DNA from: Acidobacteriota bacterium
GTDB lineage: Bacteria; Acidobacteriota; Holophagae; Thermotomaculales; Thermotomaculaceae
Reading direction: 5' to 3'
NCBI GenBank assembly: GCA_013152385.1
Contig: JAADGL010000032.1
Location: 23,759 to 87,758 of the forward strand
DNA length: 64,000 nt
Position 1 is the first letter of the stretch; each line of letters opens with the position of its first letter. The translations under genes were made by a program, and so were the position numbers. Positions 1-8,728 of this stretch are shown piece by piece. The notes under the pieces were generated by a model that worked only from the letters and a program-made list of their open reading frames with translations, did not search any database and was not told the DNA's origin.

Positions 1-310
1 TTTCAAACCGGTCGAATCCCCCGCAGATCAGGTGGGGAATGGTGGTAACGCCATACCGGTTTTTAATGGCGGCGCTGATGCCGACTGTACCGGGTTTTTT
101 CCGTTTGGGGCGGCGCCGGATGATACCGTCCACCTCCTCGTAGACCGTGTGCGGCTGATGATAGGTGACGGAAATAAATTTCGGAGTAAAATCCATCAAA
201 CCTTCGATGGCGGAAAAAAGCTCGTCTACACTCCGTCCCCGGTCCGGCGGTGTGATTTCCAGTGACAGCACCGGAGTTTCTGCCTTTGAAAGAACGTCGG
301 TCATTTTCAT
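1..310 (-). CDS. metF: Methylenetetrahydrofolate reductase, N-terminal part (cut by window edge)
   Basis: Translation of the minus strand gives an MetF amino end: an early substrate-site segment (SLEITPPDRGRS), then FISVTYH, and a KPGTVGISAAIKNRYGVTT/PHLICGGF stretch typical of MetF TIM barrels. The enzyme reduces 5,10-methylene-THF to 5-methyl-THF, the methyl donor for the last step of methionine synthesis. Only about 103 residues lie in the window; the rest runs off the left edge. The ATG at 310 overlaps the metA stop as ATGA, and a second in-frame ATG lies two codons later. It is the last visible gene of the lysC-metY-metA-metF operon. Confidence 0.9.
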   Translation of the reverse strand, partial: MKMTDVLSKAETPVLSLEITPPDRGRSVDELFSAIEGLMDFTPKFISVTYHQPHTVYEEVDGIIRRRPKRKKPGTVGISAAIKNRYGVTTIPHLICGGFDRFE

Positions 311-1155
311 TTTTTCCCCCTGTTTGCGGTGTCGGCCGCTCTGTTTTTTGTCAAATAATTCAACCAGTATGAAAAGAAGGCTTCTGTGTGCAACTCCCAG
401 GTGTTTTTCGGTTTTTCCGGATTAAAATGTGCAGGAGGCGCCACGCCGGAGTGTCCCTTTTCTCTGTCCCGGTTCCATTCCCGTATCAGCCTGGAAGGCG
501 GATATTCAGGATGTCCCAGGTGGCTGATGAAGCGCCTGTCGCCGCTTTCAAAAATAAAATCCCCGGTTTCCGGGCCGGTTGCCAGAATCCGGACGCTTCC
601 ATTTTCTGTCACCGACCTGAGAGATGCCGGTGAAATACCGGCAAAACGGCTGTGGGGACAGTGGAACTCCCCATTTTCACCCCCGAAGGAAATGTCCGGA
701 TGCACGGATTGCCCTTCAAATACACCGAAAAGTTTTTTTTCGTACACGTTTATATCCAGCCCCATAAGTTTTCCCAGCGCAATACCGCCCCAGCAAAGTC
801 CCAGGGTACCGGGAATGTTCTCTTTCGCAAACATGAGAATTTCAGAGAGTTCCGGCCAGTAGGTGACAGCGGAGAAAGGGAAAGTTTCCACCGGGGCACC
901 GGTGAGAATCAACCCGTCCACAGGGCCTTTTGCCAATGCCTCTCCAAAACTGACATAGTGTTCCGAAAGATGGTCGGGAGGTGTACTCCGGTAGGCGTGC
1001 CGGGCCAGACGGATCCATACCGGGGAGAGCGTATATCCCGCCCGTTTCAGGGAGGAAACCAAAAAAGCCTCGTAAACATGGGCTTCCGGCATAATATTGA
1101 TACAGGCAATACGAAGGGGAAAGGTCATGGCGGATTTTTCGGATGATTCAATCAT
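307..1155 (-). CDS. metA: Homoserine O-acetyltransferase (MetA family)
   Basis: A 282-residue MetA-family acyltransferase activating homoserine for sulfhydrylation. The nucleophile motif LGLCWGG and the catalytic GHPEY motif (His and Glu) are intact. The segment TGAPVE carries a Glu just after the GAPV turn; in this family Glu at that place goes with acetyl-CoA and Gly with succinyl-CoA, so I infer O-acetylhomoserine as product. That matches the neighbouring O-acetylhomoserine sulfhydrylase. A start at 1155 is chosen because GGGGG sits 5 bases upstream; the longer reading to 1206 would add 17 residues inside metY. It overlaps the metY end by 8 bases and metF by ATGA. Confidence 0.92.
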   Translation of the reverse strand: MIESSEKSAMTFPLRIACINIMPEAHVYEAFLVSSLKRAGYTLSPVWIRLARHAYRSTPPDHLSEHYVSFGEALAKGPVDGLILTGAPVETFPFSAVTYWPELSEILMFAKENIPGTLGLCWGGIALGKLMGLDINVYEKKLFGVFEGQSVHPDISFGGENGEFHCPHSRFAGISPASLRSVTENGSVRILATGPETGDFIFESGDRRFISHLGHPEYPPSRLIREWNRDREKGHSGVAPPAHFNPEKPKNTWELHTEAFFSYWLNYLTKNRAADTANRGKK

Positions 1156-2446
1156 AATTCCCCCTGCTTTTTCCCAGTGCACGGTCAATATCTTCAATAA
1201 TATCATCTACGTGTTCCAGCCCTGCCGAAAGCCGGATAAAATCCGGAGTCACTCCGGCGGCCCGCTGTTCAGATACTGTCAATTGGCTGTGGGTTGTGGA
1301 TGCCGGATGTATCACCAGCGTCCTGGAATCTCCGATATTGGCAAGGTGGGACAGCAGTTTCACATTGTCAATGAAACGCCTGCCCGCTTCTTTTCCCCCC
1401 TTGATACCGAATCCGATAAGTGCACCGGCTCCTTTCGGCAAATAGCGGGAAATCCGGCCATGGTGAACATGGCCGGCCAGCCCCGGATAATTCACCCAGC
1501 TTACGGAGCTGTGCCCTTCCAGATACTTTGCGATGGCCAAAGCGTTTTCCACGTGGCGGGGCATTCTCAGATGCAGGGTTTCCAGGCCCTGGAGAATCAG
1601 GAAAGCGTTAAACGGGCTCAGTGCCGGCCCCAGGTCACGGAGCAGACAGCTTCTGAGGCGGACGATATAGGCAATATTTCCTTTTCCTGTCCGGCGCATT
1701 GCGTCCACAAACTGAATTCCGTGGTAACTGGGGTCAGCTTCGGTTAATTCGGGAAATTTCCCGTTTTCCCAGTCAAAATTTCCCGAATCCACAATGATGC
1801 CGCCGATGGAATTGCCGTGTCCCCCGATAAATTTGGTGGCGGAATGGACAACAATATCCGCGCCCAGCTCAATGGGACGCTGAAGCCACGGCGTCAGAAC
1901 AGTGTTGTCCACAACAAGGGGAATTCCGTTCTCATGGGCAATTTTTGACAGTTGATCAATCTGCACAACATTCAGTTTCGGATTTCCCACACTTTCGGTG
2001 TAAATCAGCCGGGTTTTTTCCGTAACCGCATTTCGGATTGCATCTGCCCTGTCGGGGTCACAGAACGATACCCGGATTCCCAGTTTCGGAAGTGTGTGGC
2101 GGAACAAATTAACCGTACCGCCGTAGAGAGAGCTGGTGGAGACAATATGCTGTCCCGCCTTTGTGATACCGAGAACAGCAAGGGCAATGGCAGACTGGCC
2201 GGATGCCACCGCCAGTGCCGCCGCCCCGCCTTCCAGTTCCGCCATCCGTTTTTCCAGAACCTCGGTGGTGGGATTGGAAAGCCGCGTATAAATGTTACCG
2301 GACTCTTCCAGCCCGAAAAGTTTTGCTGCGTGGCCGCTGTCCCGAAAGATATAAGATGTGGTCTGATAAATGGGAACAGCCCGTGACCCGGTGTCACGGT
2401 CGGGAATATGCCCGCCATGAAGGGCAATGGTTTCAAAATGTGCCAT
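1148..2446 (-). CDS. metY: O-acetylhomoserine sulfhydrylase (PLP enzyme)
   Basis: A 432-residue Cys/Met-metabolism PLP enzyme. It begins [10 protein letters not shown], has the substrate-site YTRLSNPTT, the phosphate-binding SGQSAIAL, and the PLP lysine motif [10 protein letters not shown]. Length and the [14 protein letters not shown] segment near the C-terminus fit MetY, which makes homocysteine from O-acetylhomoserine and sulfide by direct sulfhydrylation. The start at 2446 has a strong AGGAGG 6 bases upstream; an extra 31 codons upstream look like leader sequence. It sits between lysC (123-bp gap) and metA, so this operon covers aspartate to homocysteine apart from asd and hom, which are not in the window. 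Confidence 0.92.
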   Translation of the reverse strand: MAHFETIALHGGHIPDRDTGSRAVPIYQTTSYIFRDSGHAAKLFGLEESGNIYTRLSNPTTEVLEKRMAELEGGAAALAVASGQSAIALAVLGITKAGQHIVSTSSLYGGTVNLFRHTLPKLGIRVSFCDPDRADAIRNAVTEKTRLIYTESVGNPKLNVVQIDQLSKIAHENGIPLVVDNTVLTPWLQRPIELGADIVVHSATKFIGGHGNSIGGIIVDSGNFDWENGKFPELTEADPSYHGIQFVDAMRRTGKGNIAYIVRLRSCLLRDLGPALSPFNAFLILQGLETLHLRMPRHVENALAIAKYLEGHSSVSWVNYPGLAGHVHHGRISRYLPKGAGALIGFGIKGGKEAGRRFIDNVKLLSHLANIGDSRTLVIHPASTTHSQLTVSEQRAAGVTPDFIRLSAGLEHVDDIIEDIDRALGKSRGNYD

Positions 2447-2492
2447 GGTTTTCCTCCTGTTTCGAATTGGGTCGGGTTTGAAAAAAACTGAA

Positions 2493-2508
2493 CCGTACGG
2501 GATACCGG
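2493..2508 (-). terminator. Small hairpin before a T-run between lysC and metY (possible attenuator)
   Basis: On the minus strand CCGGTATCCCGTACGG folds into a 5-bp stem with one bulged G, and a run of seven T follows four bases later. It lies inside the operon, upstream of the metY ribosome site. The stem is short, so partial attenuation or an mRNA processing site is as likely as nothing at all. Confidence 0.25.
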
Positions 2509-2569
2509 CACATTCGTTCCACAAGGAGAATTGATGCAATTAACTGAAACAATATGAAATGCGACAGGT

Positions 2570-3964
2570 TCATAATCCGGCCGCCCGGCTGAAAAAAGCC
2601 TGATGAATTGCGTTTACCGACAAGGCCCGGTCTTCCCGGTTCACCACAAAGTAAGCGGCAACCGGAGATGCCCCGAAGGCAATCATCCGCACATTGATAC
2701 CGGCAGCTGCCAGCGCACCGAACATCCGGGCCGCGACTCCGGGTTTTCTTCGGATTCCCTCTCCCACCACCGCCACAACTCCTGCATTTTCCCGAACCTG
2801 AACACGGTCCACCGGATGAAGGTTCAGTTTTCTCACGGCGGCGGCTGCAGGTTTTGCGTCTCCGCCGTCAAGGAGCAGATTAATCGCGGTTTGAGCCGTA
2901 ATAACCGATTTGATATTGATCCCGCTTCGGCCGACAGCATCTGCCACATCCGCAAGTAGCCCCGGAACCAGCCCGACTCCGTCACCTCGGACTTCCACAA
3001 TGCTGAAATCATCGCTGAATGTCACACTCTTTACCACAGTCTCTTCCACCGGGCTCAGCCGGTGAATTACGGTGACAGGGACAATGGATTCGCGGGCCGG
3101 AAAGGGGAAAAGCCGGACCGGGATATTCGGGCCGTAGAGCGGCTCCATCGTCCTCGGGTGGAGAATCCGGGCACCGAAATAGCTCAACTCCGCCGCTTCC
3201 CGGTACGAAAGTTTCGGAATCGGCCGGGTATCTTTCACAAAAACCGGATCAGCAGTGAGATAACCGGCCACATCCTTGAAAATATCCAGAAAAGGGGCAT
3301 TGATACAACAGGCAATGGCGGCAGCGCTGTAATCACTGCCCCCTTTGCCCAATAAAGTGGTCTTGCCTGACGGCGCTACCCCGTAAAAGCCGGGCACTAC
3401 CGTTGTGAACCTGCCGGACAGTGCTTTTTTGACCCTCTCTTTTGATTCTGACAAATTCACCGTTGCATTCAGGCTGTCTTCATCTGTTACAAACCCCATC
3501 TGTTCCGGCGGAACCATACGGCTTTGAATTCCGGCATCCGACAATATGCAGCAGAGTGTCAGTGCCGAAAGCCGTTCTCCAAAGGAAAGTATCCTCGCCA
3601 ATATCGAATTCGGGGTTTCTCCGAGGAATGCCACTCCCCGAATCAGCTTTTTCAGTTTTGACAGTTCCTGCTCCAGTTCATCTTTAATTTTACGGTTCCG
3701 GGAATTTTTCCGGAAAGAATCCCCGGTCAAATCCAGGTGAAGTTTTCTCATACTTGTTACAAACGCATTTATCTGTCCGGTGTCTCCTTTTGAACCTGCA
3801 TCGGAAACAACGGTTCTCAGCCGGGCCGTGACCCCCGCCAACGCGGAGACAACAACCACCGGATTATCATATTTATTTATCAAATCCGGCACTGCGGCCA
3901 CATTTTCCCTGCTGCTCAAAACGGAGCCGCCCAGTTTCAGCACGGTTTTTTCTGCCAAATTCAT
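2570..3964 (-). CDS. lysC: Aspartate kinase, monofunctional
   Basis: A 464-residue aspartokinase, first enzyme of the aspartate family pathway. The kinase core is visible: VLKLGGSV at the start, FGERLSA near residue 125, the LLGKGGSDYSAA loop near 205 and a DVAGYLTADP segment near 230. Two ACT-like regulatory domains follow (about residues 310-460), ending in a VAARMFGALAAAGINV segment. No homoserine dehydrogenase is fused. Its place at the head of a methionine operon suggests it feeds methionine rather than lysine. Start ATG has GGGGG 6 bases upstream. The mRNA should carry a leader of about 285 bases. Confidence 0.93.
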   Translation of the reverse strand: MNLAEKTVLKLGGSVLSSRENVAAVPDLINKYDNPVVVVSALAGVTARLRTVVSDAGSKGDTGQINAFVTSMRKLHLDLTGDSFRKNSRNRKIKDELEQELSKLKKLIRGVAFLGETPNSILARILSFGERLSALTLCCILSDAGIQSRMVPPEQMGFVTDEDSLNATVNLSESKERVKKALSGRFTTVVPGFYGVAPSGKTTLLGKGGSDYSAAAIACCINAPFLDIFKDVAGYLTADPVFVKDTRPIPKLSYREAAELSYFGARILHPRTMEPLYGPNIPVRLFPFPARESIVPVTVIHRLSPVEETVVKSVTFSDDFSIVEVRGDGVGLVPGLLADVADAVGRSGINIKSVITAQTAINLLLDGGDAKPAAAAVRKLNLHPVDRVQVRENAGVVAVVGEGIRRKPGVAARMFGALAAAGINVRMIAFGASPVAAYFVVNREDRALSVNAIHQAFFSRAAGL

Positions 3965-4002
3965 ACAATCCCCCTTTAAGTTCGGGAATCGGTGAATACA
4001 AT

Positions 4003-4020
4003 CCTCCCCTGCCGGGGAAG
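4003..4020 (-). promoter_or_regulatory. Hairpin in the lysC leader just before its ribosome site
   Basis: On the minus strand CTTCCCC GGCA GGGGAGG pairs over 7 bp, about 40 bases before the lysC start codon. It has no T-run. It could stabilise the leader or take part in translation control; function unknown. Confidence 0.3.
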
Positions 4021-4129
4021 TTCTTCAAATTTCAGGACAGACACGGCAAGTCAAACGCTTCCGTGAAAAGAAATTGAAGCTGAATTGTCAGCGGCTGAAC
4101 ATAACCATAGGAAAAATCCTCCTCAACCT

Positions 4130-4245
4130 ATTTGAGAACAACCGTTCTCATCCGGGCTTGACCACCTTATCCCTGACGGGACAGGTTGGTGGAGGTCACT
4201 GGGAGCCGGAACCCCTCGCTCCGTCTTCATAGCCGGGAGAAGCAA
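4130..4245 (-). promoter_or_regulatory. Folded leader of the methionine operon, riboswitch-like
   Basis: Read as minus-strand RNA, this segment forms a three-way junction. The closing stem pairs UUCUC-CCGGCU (4241-4231) with AGCCCGG-AU-GAGAA (4158-4145). Arm one pairs 4218-4222 with 4202-4206. Arm two pairs 4188-4192 with 4162-4166 and has an inner UCCC/GGGA stem. The GAGAAC strand at 4149-4144 can instead pair perfectly with GUUCUC at 4139-4134, giving two exclusive folds as expected of a switch. It lies between a strong promoter and lysC-metY-metA-metF. I could not match it to the SAM-I core (no GAUGAAACCCGGCAACC-like segment), lysine, or T-box motifs. Ligand unknown; SAM or another methionine-pathway metabolite is a guess. 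Confidence 0.55.
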
Positions 4246-4260
4246 TGAAGCATGAGGCAG

Positions 4261-4290
4261 ATTCTAAACCGGTACCGGAGGGATTGTCAA
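4261..4290 (-). promoter_or_regulatory. Sigma-70 promoter of the lysC-metY-metA-metF operon
   Basis: On the minus strand TTGACA (4290-4285) and TAGAAT (4266-4261) are separated by 18 bp. The predicted start is about base 4254, just ahead of the folded leader. It lies directly behind the terminator of the menG operon. Confidence 0.7.
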
Positions 4291-4327
4291 CAAAAAAGAA
4301 CATTTTCCCCTCGAATACCGGGGAAAA
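4291..4327 (-). terminator. Rho-independent terminator of the menG transcription unit
   Basis: Minus strand: TTTTCCCC paired with GGGGAAAA over 8 perfect bp (4327-4320 with 4310-4303), a 9-base loop, then TGTTCTTTTTT. It ends the run of genes coming from typA/phosphoesterase/menG. Confidence 0.75.
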
Positions 4328-4340
4328 TCAGCATTTCATG

Positions 4341-5030
4341 TCAGTTTTTCTGTTTTTCTCCCTGATGAAGGGCGGCAATTCCCATTGTCATTTTCCGGTA
4401 GGAAACCTTTGTAAAACCGGCATCTTCCATACGGCCCTTCAATACATCCACAGGGGGAAAGGCCTGTACCGAACGGTGAAGATAATGGTAGGCATCGGGG
4501 TCTTGGGAAACAATCCGGCCGATAAGGGGCATGATAAAACCGGAATACAGGTTGAACAGGGGGTTCCGGTTGGGAGTAAATTCAAGAATCAGCAGGGTGC
4601 CGCCGGGCTTCAGAACCCGGTAGAATTCATCAAGCCCCCGGCTCAAATTTTCCAGATTCCGGATTCCGAAAGCAATGGACAGAATGTCCGCGGAGTTTTC
4701 TCTGAACGGAAGGGCGAGGCCGTCACCGTTAAGGGGGAAAATGCGGTGGTTCTTCAGCTTGTGAAGGCCGCCTTTCAGCATTTCACATGCGAAATCCAGT
4801 GCGATAATATCCGCTTCCGGAAATTGCTTTGCAAACGCGACAGACAAATCCATTGTGCCGGCGGCAACATCCAGAACGACTTCCGGTTCTTTTTCAAAAA
4901 CCGCTTTTACCGTCTGACACCGCCAATGTGCGTCAATGTTAAAGCTGAAAAAATGGTTCAGGAAATCATAGCGCCGGGCAATATGATTGAACATGGATTG
5001 GATTTTTGCCGGTTCCTGCTCGTGATTCAT
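4341..5030 (-). CDS. menG: Demethylmenaquinone/ubiquinone C-methyltransferase
   Basis: A 229-residue class I SAM-dependent methyltransferase of the UbiE/MenG family. It begins with the family's MFNHIARRYDFLNHFFS signature, has the SAM-binding VLDVAAGTMDL motif I, the GDGLALPF segment and the LSIAFGIRNL post-motif, then RVLKPGGTLLILEF. It puts the final methyl group on the quinone ring. Menaquinone is more likely than ubiquinone given the anaerobic-type cytochrome genes 11 kb away, but that is inference. The start overlaps the phosphoesterase stop as ATGA, with a distant GGAG. Confidence 0.9.
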   Translation of the reverse strand: MNHEQEPAKIQSMFNHIARRYDFLNHFFSFNIDAHWRCQTVKAVFEKEPEVVLDVAAGTMDLSVAFAKQFPEADIIALDFACEMLKGGLHKLKNHRIFPLNGDGLALPFRENSADILSIAFGIRNLENLSRGLDEFYRVLKPGGTLLILEFTPNRNPLFNLYSGFIMPLIGRIVSQDPDAYHYLHRSVQAFPPVDVLKGRMEDAGFTKVSYRKMTMGIAALHQGEKQKN

Positions 5031-5683
5031 CGTTTTATAATCTCCGCTGTAATTTCACCGGTTTCGGGAATATGCACAACTCCGACGCCGCCTCTGCGGA
5101 AGGGGCCGGGGTTCAATAACAGGGTTTTCCCGATCCGGTCCACCCCGGCGGCTTCATGGATATGGCCGGTCAAAAACAGGTCCGGCTGCACTTCTTCCAC
5201 AAAGCGGCGGATTTCCTTCCCCCCCACATGGCGGCCCAGCATGATCCTGTCCAGCCGGGTGCCGTACGGAGGATTGTGGCAGATTACCACCAGCCGGCCG
5301 GAATGCTTCGGTTGATGCAGGGCGGAAAGCCGCGCCACAATTTCTGTTTCCGGCATCTCAAAAGGTGTTCCGAAAGGCGTGGGTGTCGCCCCCCCGGCAC
5401 CGATAAAACGTATCTTTCCGATGGTCACAGCTCTGCCGTGGGCATTTACATCCAGTTCTGTCAGGACAGGGATACTGTCCCGGCCGTCCATATTGCCGGG
5501 GATTGCCAGTAATCGGCGGCTTACGCCCTGCAGTTCCGATACGACCCGGCGAAGTTCGTGCAAATCTCCGTGGCGGGTCAAATCTCCGCTGACCACCGTC
5601 AGGTCGGACTCGGCAATGAGCCCGGATGCCTCGGCAAGCTTATCAAGAGATCCGTGAATGTCGGAAAGCACGGTTAATTTCAT
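5027..5683 (-). CDS. Calcineurin-like metallophosphoesterase (YfcE/Mj0936 type)
   Basis: A 218-residue metallophosphoesterase. The metal-site motifs are all present: SDIHG near residue 7, SGDLTRHGD near 32, PGNMD near 61, CHNPPYG near 135 and GHIHE near 170. Such proteins hydrolyse phosphodiesters or phosphomonoesters in the cytoplasm; the natural substrate cannot be read from sequence. GGGAG lies 6 bases before the ATG. It is coupled to menG. Confidence 0.85.
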   Translation of the reverse strand: MKLTVLSDIHGSLDKLAEASGLIAESDLTVVSGDLTRHGDLHELRRVVSELQGVSRRLLAIPGNMDGRDSIPVLTELDVNAHGRAVTIGKIRFIGAGGATPTPFGTPFEMPETEIVARLSALHQPKHSGRLVVICHNPPYGTRLDRIMLGRHVGGKEIRRFVEEVQPDLFLTGHIHEAAGVDRIGKTLLLNPGPFRRGGVGVVHIPETGEITAEIIKR

Positions 5684-5791
5684 CTGTTTCTCCCTCTGCC
5701 CGGATTCATTGAAAACAATACAGCCTTCCCTTTTATTTTGTCAGAAAATCAGCAAGCTGCAAAGGAGTTTCAACTGAATCCGTCTCGGATT

Positions 5792-7612
5792 TTAACTCCA
5801 TGATGCCATGTTTGCGGCTTTGCGGCGGTCCATGGCGTTGAGAATTTTCTTGCGCATCCGGATATGCCGGGGGGTAATTTCCAGAAGTTCATCATCGGCA
5901 ATAAATTCCATTGCCTGTTCCAGGGAAAATTCCCGGGGAGGGGTCAGACGGATTGCCTCATCGGAACCGGATGCCCGGGTGTTGGTCAGTTTTTTCCCTT
6001 TGGCCACATTCACCACCAGATCATTGTCACGGGAGTGTTCGCCGACAATCATGCCCTCATAGGTATCCACCCCGGGCCCGATGAACAGTTCTCCCCGGGG
6101 CTGAAGGTTAAAAAGCGCATATCCCACAGACTTGCACTTGGACTGTGAAATCAGTACTCCCCGTGACCGGCCGGGAATCTCCCCTTTTTCATATTCATAT
6201 TCATAAAACGTATGGTTCAGAATTCCGGTTCCCCGTGTCACAGTCATAAATTCATTCCGAAACCCGATGAGGCCCCGTGCCGGCACTTTGAATTCAAGGC
6301 GGGTATAACCGTCATTTCCATTGCTCATATTCACCATCTGGCCTTTTCGAACCCCCAGTTTTTCAATGACCACACCGGCAAATTCATCCGCAACATCAAT
6401 GACCGCCAGTTCAATGGGTTCGGTTCGTTTCCCCTTCAGTTCCCGGTAAATCACCCGGGGTTTGGAAACCTGAAACTCATACCCTTCCCTGCGCATATTC
6501 TCAATGAGCACGGCAAGCTGGAGTTCCCCTCTGGCTTTCACCGTGAACGCTTCCGCACGCTCCGTCCGTTCCACCCGGATACTGACATTGGTCTGAAGCT
6601 CTTTCTGCAGCCTGTCCCACAGGTTTCTCGAAGTTACGTATTTCCCGTCTTTTCCGGCAAAAGGAGAGTCGTTAACCATGAATGTCATGGAAAGGGTGGG
6701 CTCGTCAATTTCAATCAGCGGCAAAGGAATCGGGTTCTCCCTGTCCGCAATGGTTTCTCCGACATCCACCGTTTCAAGTCCGGCAATGGAGACAATGTCT
6801 CCCGCAACGCCTTCTTCCACCGGTATTTTTTTTAACCCTTCATAGCTGAAAATCCGGCTGACCCGGTAAAGAATCCGGTCGCCGCTCCGTTTCAGCAACA
6901 AAACCTCATCCCCCTGGCGGACAGCGCCGTTTACCACCTTTCCCGTTCCGATTTTGCCAATGTAATTATCATATTCAATTGCGGAAACCAGCATCTGAAG
7001 CGGGTGTTCCAAGTCCCCCTCGGAATCCGGGACATGCTCCAGCATCGTATCCAGCAGCGGGGTCAGGTCACGGCTCTCATCATCCACCCCGTGCATGGCC
7101 ACTCCCCGTTTTGCGGAAGCGTACACAACGGGAAAATCCAGCTGCTCATCGCTGGCATTCAGCTCAATGAACAAATCCAGCACCATATCCAGAACCGCTT
7201 CCGGGCGGCTGCCTTTCCGGTCAATTTTGTTAATAACGACAATGGGTTTCAGGCCCAGGGACAGTGCGTTTTTCAGTACATACTTGGTCTGGGGCATGGG
7301 GCCTTCCACCGCGTCCACCAGCAGCAGCACAGAATCCACCATCTTCAGAATCCGCTGAACCTCACCTCCGAAATCGGAGTGCCCCGGCGTATCCACAATG
7401 TTGATTTTGACATCCTTATAATGAAACGCGGCATTTTTTGAAAAAATAGTGATTCCCCGTTCCCGTTCCAGATCATTTGAATCCATCACCCGTTCCGCCA
7501 CTTCCTGATTTTTCCGGAACACTCCGGCCTGTTTCAGCATGGCATCCACCAGCGTGGTTTTTCCATGATCCACATGTGCGACGATGGCAATGTTTTTTAT
7601 CTTTCGCATCAT
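5792..7612 (-). CDS. typA: Ribosome-associated GTPase TypA/BipA
   Basis: A 606-residue translational GTPase. The G domain shows AHVDHGKTT (G1), RERGITI (G2), DTPGHSDFGGE (G3) and NKID (G4). It is followed by the EF-G-like domains II, III and V and the BipA C-terminal domain (NTRASGSDEAI and LTPPREFSLE). It binds the ribosome and helps 50S assembly and growth under stress. Two adjacent ATG codons open the gene; GGAG five bases upstream favours the first. Confidence 0.95.
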   Translation of the reverse strand: MMRKIKNIAIVAHVDHGKTTLVDAMLKQAGVFRKNQEVAERVMDSNDLERERGITIFSKNAAFHYKDVKINIVDTPGHSDFGGEVQRILKMVDSVLLLVDAVEGPMPQTKYVLKNALSLGLKPIVVINKIDRKGSRPEAVLDMVLDLFIELNASDEQLDFPVVYASAKRGVAMHGVDDESRDLTPLLDTMLEHVPDSEGDLEHPLQMLVSAIEYDNYIGKIGTGKVVNGAVRQGDEVLLLKRSGDRILYRVSRIFSYEGLKKIPVEEGVAGDIVSIAGLETVDVGETIADRENPIPLPLIEIDEPTLSMTFMVNDSPFAGKDGKYVTSRNLWDRLQKELQTNVSIRVERTERAEAFTVKARGELQLAVLIENMRREGYEFQVSKPRVIYRELKGKRTEPIELAVIDVADEFAGVVIEKLGVRKGQMVNMSNGNDGYTRLEFKVPARGLIGFRNEFMTVTRGTGILNHTFYEYEYEKGEIPGRSRGVLISQSKCKSVGYALFNLQPRGELFIGPGVDTYEGMIVGEHSRDNDLVVNVAKGKKLTNTRASGSDEAIRLTPPREFSLEQAMEFIADDELLEITPRHIRMRKKILNAMDRRKAANMASWS

Positions 7613-7930
7613 ACCGACTCCAATAGAAATTTATTTGCAGTTCAAAGCAATAGCGGCAAACTGCCGTCGGGAGCGAAGCATTCTTGTCATTCGGTAAAAT
7701 GAACATGGATGAAGCTGTCGGGCAGAACCGTCACGCGCTCCAGAGTGTAGAGCAGTGGCCATGCCAAGTCAAGAAAAACTCCGGATTGGAAATTTTCAGT
7801 TTTGGGTTTCCTGTCTTTTTGTACCGGAAAAATCTCCATTCTTTTGTTCTTTTGTGGCACAAAATGTCTTTCCGGCTTTTTTCAAAAGGAAATTTCCGCT
7901 ATAGTGGAAAAGAAATGCCGGGGAGGGTTG
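7613..7930. promoter_or_regulatory. Divergent intergenic region between typA and a glycosyltransferase
   Basis: About 320 bases without a gene. On the plus side a TATAGT at 7900-7905 is a plausible -10 for the glycosyltransferase, with no convincing -35. Just upstream, GGAAATTTCC (7888-7897) is a perfect 10-bp palindrome that could be an operator. For typA I see only weak hexamers. Nothing else stands out. Confidence 0.35.
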
Positions 7931-8677
7931 ATGTCTGTAGAAGTATCTGTGATTATGCCGGTTTTCAATTCAGCAAAATATCTGGAGAGATCCGCGAATT
8001 CTGTTTTGTCCCAGTCTCATCGCTCCCTGGAACTTCTCCTTATTGATGACGGCTCCACCGACGGTTCCATGGATATAATCCGAAAACTGGCTCAGAAAGA
8101 TTCCCGGGTAAAGCCGCTTTTTCTGCAGGCAAACTGCGGATCGGCCGGTGCAAGGAATGCCGGGATCAGGCAGGCAGAAGGACAATATATCGCTTTTCTG
8201 GACAGTGACGACATCTGGATGCCGGAAAAGCTTGCTGTACAGCTTCCGTTTATGAAAGAAAAAAATGTACCGGTGAGCTGTACCGCTTACCGGAAAATGG
8301 ACTCCAACGGGAAAATGGCGGGAACCATTCGGGTTCCAAAATTGATTAAATACCACAATCTATTGAAAACAAACAGTATTGGAATGTTGACTGCAATATA
8401 CGATCGAAAAATTGTCGGCAAGCACCTTCTTCCCGAAATCCGGCTCCAGCATGATTACGCCCTCTGGTTGAACATCCTCCGGGACGGGCATGTAGCACGG
8501 GGCTTAAACCGCGTGTTGGCGTATCATCGTATCCACAGTGGCTCTATTTCCAGAAACAAGCTGGATGCGGCCCGGTACCAATGGAGGGTTTATCGGGAAC
8601 TGGAGAAATTGGGAAAATTGAAAAGTGCCTGGTATTTTATACATTACATGATTTTCGGATTGATAAAGCACAGATAG
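7931..8677 (+). CDS. Family 2 glycosyltransferase
   Basis: A 248-residue GT-A enzyme. It opens VSVIMPVFNSAKYL, has the nucleotide-binding LLLIDDGSTDGS, the GSAGARNAGI loop and the metal-binding LDSDD (about residue 85). A YHRIHSGSIS stretch near the C-terminus is common in GT2 enzymes that build surface polysaccharide. The sugar is unknown. ATG at 7931 is chosen because GGGAGG precedes it and the fold begins at once; a reading starting 43 codons earlier is low-complexity. It converges with a nucleotide-sugar epimerase. Confidence 0.85.
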   Translation: MSVEVSVIMPVFNSAKYLERSANSVLSQSHRSLELLLIDDGSTDGSMDIIRKLAQKDSRVKPLFLQANCGSAGARNAGIRQAEGQYIAFLDSDDIWMPEKLAVQLPFMKEKNVPVSCTAYRKMDSNGKMAGTIRVPKLIKYHNLLKTNSIGMLTAIYDRKIVGKHLLPEIRLQHDYALWLNILRDGHVARGLNRVLAYHRIHSGSISRNKLDAARYQWRVYRELEKLGKLKSAWYFIHYMIFGLIKHR

Positions 8678-8728
8678 GAAAATCCGCCGCTTAGGCAGTT
8701 ATCAGAATCAAATTGAAAAAATGTTCTG

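Noticed and set aside
4130..4245. SAM-I (S-box), lysine, T-box or cobalamin riboswitch in the lysC leader
   Set aside because: The conserved core strings of these classes are missing on both strands; kept only as an unassigned riboswitch-like fold.
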